Source: Phycisphaerae bacterium (GTDB taxonomy: Bacteria; Planctomycetota; Phycisphaerae; Sedimentisphaerales; SG8-4). From it: a stretch of 5,590 bases of DNA. The translations under genes were made by a program, and so were the position numbers. Below the pieces are notes generated by a model. It made no database searches. It was not told the DNA's origin and was given only the letters and a program-made list of their open reading frames with translations. Each line of letters starts with the position of its first letter. The stretch's first letter is position 1. This document shows positions 3,799 through 5,590 of the stretch, in pieces. The stretch lies in contig JAUVYQ010000159.1 in the NCBI GenBank assembly GCA_030603035.1, positions 1 to 5,590 of the forward strand, in the 5' to 3' direction.

Positions 3799-5355
3799 TC
3801 AATCGATTGGTGTACTTCGTCCCTGTTCCTTGTATCTGGCCAGCAGCGCTGTCAAGCGTTTGACGATTGCAGGGTGTTTGTCGAAAAGATTTTTCTGCTC
3901 TGCGGGGTCTTCATCCAGGTTATACAACTGCCCGGTGCTGCCCGGTTTGGGCCTGCTTCCCCTCGGCCGGACCCAGCCGCCCGAGTCCTGGTTTTCGAGA
4001 ATCAGCTTCCACGGGCCCTGACGGACAGCGAATACGCCGTATACAGAGTGAGACACAAGCGCTTCGCGGATCGATTTATCCAGCTTCTCGCCCAATAGGA
4101 CAGGTAGAATGTTATAGCTGTCCTGGCCGGCGTTCTCAGGCAGCTTAACGCCAAGAATCCCCGCACAAGTTGCCATCAGGTCTGTTAGGCATATCGGCTC
4201 ATTGCTGGTAGTGTCGGGTTTAATCTTACCCGGCCATCGCGCAATAAACGGAATGCGGTGACCGCCTTCCCAGGTGTGAGACTTGTAGCCGCGTATATTG
4301 CCTGCGGACTTGTGACCATCCACACCTCTTCTCGGTCCGTTGTCACTTGTGGCGATGAGCAGCGTGTTATCAGTAAGGTGCATCCGTTCCAGTGCCTTGA
4401 CAATCTGCCCCACACACCAGTCGACCAGAACAACCTGGTCGCCTCGGGACCCGGCCCGACTTTTCCCCTGAACGAATGTCGGTGGCAGCCACGGTGCGTG
4501 TGGCGCTGAAAGCGCCAGATACACAAAGAAAGGCTGGTCGGGATTCTTCTTCCTGCTTCCTTCAATGAATTCAATGGCTTTGCTGGTGAATGTCGGGTCC
4601 ACGTCCTCCAGCACGAATCCCGGCGCGACCCAGCCCGGACGTGGTCGGTAATCCGAATGCTTGCTTTTGTCGACGAAGATTGGCTTATTGGGAATACCTA
4701 CGGTGTGCCTGTTCTCGATATAACAAAATGGGCCATCGATGGTTGAACAGGCAGCCGTGTAATACGCATAATCAAAGCCGAGGTCCGTTGGTCCGCCGTG
4801 AATCGGTTTGGTGAAATCGACGTTCATACCTTTCTTAGGGTCACCGTCTTGCAACGAGCCGTTGAAGTGGGCCTTTGCATCTTTCCAGGTGCCTACATAT
4901 CCATTATGCCTTGTCCAGCCCAGGCCCAGATGCCATTTGCCAATGCATGCCGTCGTGTAGCCGTGTTTTCTCAAGAGCGAGGCAACGGTCATCCGGCCGG
5001 GCTCGATTAAGGGATTGGTATAGCCGCCCACGACGCCGCTTTTCAGCCATGTCCGCCAGCAGTAGCGCCCCGTCAGGATGCCGTAACGTGTGGGCGTGCA
5101 GACCGCCGACGGCGAATGCGCGTCGGTGAATCGCATGCCCTGTTTGGCCAGGCGGTCTATGTGCGGCGTGGGGATTTTCGAATCAGGGTTGTAGCAGCTC
5201 ACATCGCCATAGCCCATATCGTCGGCGAGGATGTAAACAATGTTGGGTTTCTTTGCAGCGCGTTCTGCCGGTGCGCTGCGCGGCACAGCCAGCGCTGCAG
5301 CGCCAAGACCTATGGCTCCCAAAAACCGACGGCGATTGATTTTCTTGTCTTTCAT
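3799..5355 (-). CDS. Tat-exported S1-family sulfatase (arylsulfatase A-like)
   Basis: This 518-residue enzyme hydrolyses sulfate esters, in this family usually of sulfated polysaccharides or aryl sulfates. A twin-arginine signal (NRRRFLG at 7-13, hydrophobic stretch 14-24, likely cleavage after SAPA at about 30) directs it to the periplasm or cell surface. Alkaline-phosphatase-fold sulfatase marks follow in order: metal ligands D45-D46 in ILADDMGYGD, the formylglycine site C86-T-P-T-R with TGR, K140/H142 in GKWHLG, H286 in SAPHAP, D338-N339 in SDNGP, and K358 in GYKSHTWEGG. All catalytic residues are present and the length is normal. Cys at the active site means an FGE or anaerobic sulfatase-maturing enzyme is needed; none is in the window. 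I chose the ATG at 5355, which puts the Tat signal at the N-terminus and has GGGAG 8 bases upstream. A start at 5400 would add 15 unlikely residues. The exact substrate cannot be told. Confidence 0.95.
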   Translation of the reverse strand: MKDKKINRRRFLGAIGLGAAALAVPRSAPAERAAKKPNIVYILADDMGYGDVSCYNPDSKIPTPHIDRLAKQGMRFTDAHSPSAVCTPTRYGILTGRYCWRTWLKSGVVGGYTNPLIEPGRMTVASLLRKHGYTTACIGKWHLGLGWTRHNGYVGTWKDAKAHFNGSLQDGDPKKGMNVDFTKPIHGGPTDLGFDYAYYTAACSTIDGPFCYIENRHTVGIPNKPIFVDKSKHSDYRPRPGWVAPGFVLEDVDPTFTSKAIEFIEGSRKKNPDQPFFVYLALSAPHAPWLPPTFVQGKSRAGSRGDQVVLVDWCVGQIVKALERMHLTDNTLLIATSDNGPRRGVDGHKSAGNIRGYKSHTWEGGHRIPFIARWPGKIKPDTTSNEPICLTDLMATCAGILGVKLPENAGQDSYNILPVLLGEKLDKSIREALVSHSVYGVFAVRQGPWKLILENQDSGGWVRPRGSRPKPGSTGQLYNLDEDPAEQKNLFDKHPAIVKRLTALLARYKEQGRSTPID

Positions 5356-5371
5356 AATGAGAACTCCCAAC

Positions 5372-5400
5372 ATTGTAACCTGCCGCTCGTTGCCAATCAA
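5372..5400 (-). promoter_or_regulatory. Putative sigma70-like promoter of the sulfatase gene
   Basis: On the minus strand TTGATT (5395-5400) and TACAAT (5372-5377) are separated by 17 bases. The -10 matches consensus at 5 of 6 positions and the -35 at 4 of 6. The predicted start near 5365 leaves a leader of only about 10 bases, which would place part of the GGGAG ribosome site upstream of it. The assignment is therefore tentative, or the true start is a few bases earlier. Confidence 0.4.
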
Positions 5401-5507
5401 TAGTGTGGCATATCAGGGCATTGTCGGAAATCTCCCCGCTGCATTAAGGCCACCTGACGAGTGATACATTGAACCTGCTTGAGGTACACGAAGGAATTGG
5501 CAAGGAT

Positions 5508-5590
5508 ATGACCACTTTTACGAAGGACCCAGCCCCCATCGAGACCCGCCGCAACCGAATAGCTCGAGCTATAGCCGAGCTGAAAAAATT
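5508..5590 (+). CDS. Start of an unidentified plus-strand gene (truncated by the window edge)
   Basis: An open frame begins with ATG at 5508 and stays open to the end of the window, giving 27 codons plus two bases. It starts MTTFTKDPAPIETRRNR and continues as a basic, probably helical stretch (IARAIAELKK). AAGGA motifs lie 2 and 12 bases upstream of the ATG. The frame is open back to a TAA at 5445, so a TTG at 5469 is an alternative start. It diverges from the sulfatase across about 150 bases. The family cannot be recognised from so short a piece. The complementary frame is also open, so coding on this strand is favoured only by the start codon and ribosome site. Confidence 0.45.
   Translation, partial: MTTFTKDPAPIETRRNRIARAIAELKK

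Noticed and set aside
3655..4098. Plus-strand open frame of 147 codons crossing the sulfatase 3' end
   Set aside because: It mostly mirrors the sulfatase coding strand, has no ribosome-binding site, and its translation looks random.
4185..4574. Minus-strand open frame inside the sulfatase gene
   Set aside because: It is an out-of-frame reading of intact sulfatase sequence; there is no sign of a frameshift because the sulfatase motifs run continuously in their own frame.
5559..5572. Perfect 14-bp palindrome ATAGCTCGAGCTAT
   Set aside because: It lies within the presumed coding start of the plus-strand gene and has no supporting context; short palindromes of this kind can arise by chance.
5445..5590. 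Open minus-strand frame at the right edge
   Set aside because: It is the complement of the plus-strand partial gene, with low-complexity content and no identifiable family; the plus strand has a start codon and ribosome site.

Overview
The window reads like part of the chromosome of a Gram-negative, probably anaerobic or facultatively anaerobic, sulfatase-bearing bacterium. A planctomycete of the Phycisphaerae/Sedimentisphaerales kind is my best guess. The guess rests on gene content: a Tat-exported S1 sulfatase, a stand-alone siroheme sulfite reductase, a DUF2400 protein and a cysteine-rich ars-type cassette. No rRNA or other marker gene is present, so it is an inference. All complete genes lie on the minus strand, so the window is read here from right to left.

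Right end (5590 to 3799): the first bases of an unidentified plus-strand gene (5508 onward) diverge from a complete 518-residue arylsulfatase-type enzyme (5355 to 3799). The sulfatase has a Tat signal and the Cys-x-Pro-x-Arg formylglycine site. A sigma70-like promoter lies just upstream of it.

Middle (3798 to 1963): a 263-base intergenic region holds a strong compound inverted repeat (3602-3679), a 23-bp AT-rich palindrome (3578-3600) and a small hairpin (3561-3578). It is followed by a two-gene unit. The first gene is a small single-domain sulfite/nitrite reductase-like protein with the four cysteines of a siroheme-[4Fe-4S] site. It overlaps by 8 bases a TIGR02757/DUF2400 protein whose conserved residues look like those of HhH-GPD DNA glycosylases. 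The DUF2400 gene carries an apparent in-frame insertion of a roughly 64-bp palindromic element (2153-2216).

Left end (1950 to 1): a well-formed promoter with an overlapping dyad operator drives an arsR-like repressor gene (CVC motif plus a Cys-rich tail). Next come a membrane-anchored thioredoxin-fold protein that lacks CxxC but has Cys-Cys pairs and a CGP-repeat tail, and a CcdA/DsbD-like membrane protein cut by the window edge. Together they look like an arsenite- or metal-responsive membrane thiol-redox cassette with no classical arsenic pump or arsenate reductase in view.

The points most worth a second look are the in-frame palindromic insert, the glycosylase-like features of the DUF2400 protein, the unusual ArsR/thioredoxin-like/CcdA cassette, and the compound hairpin between the sulfatase and sulfite reductase genes. 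No tRNA, rRNA, CRISPR array or complete insertion sequence was seen.
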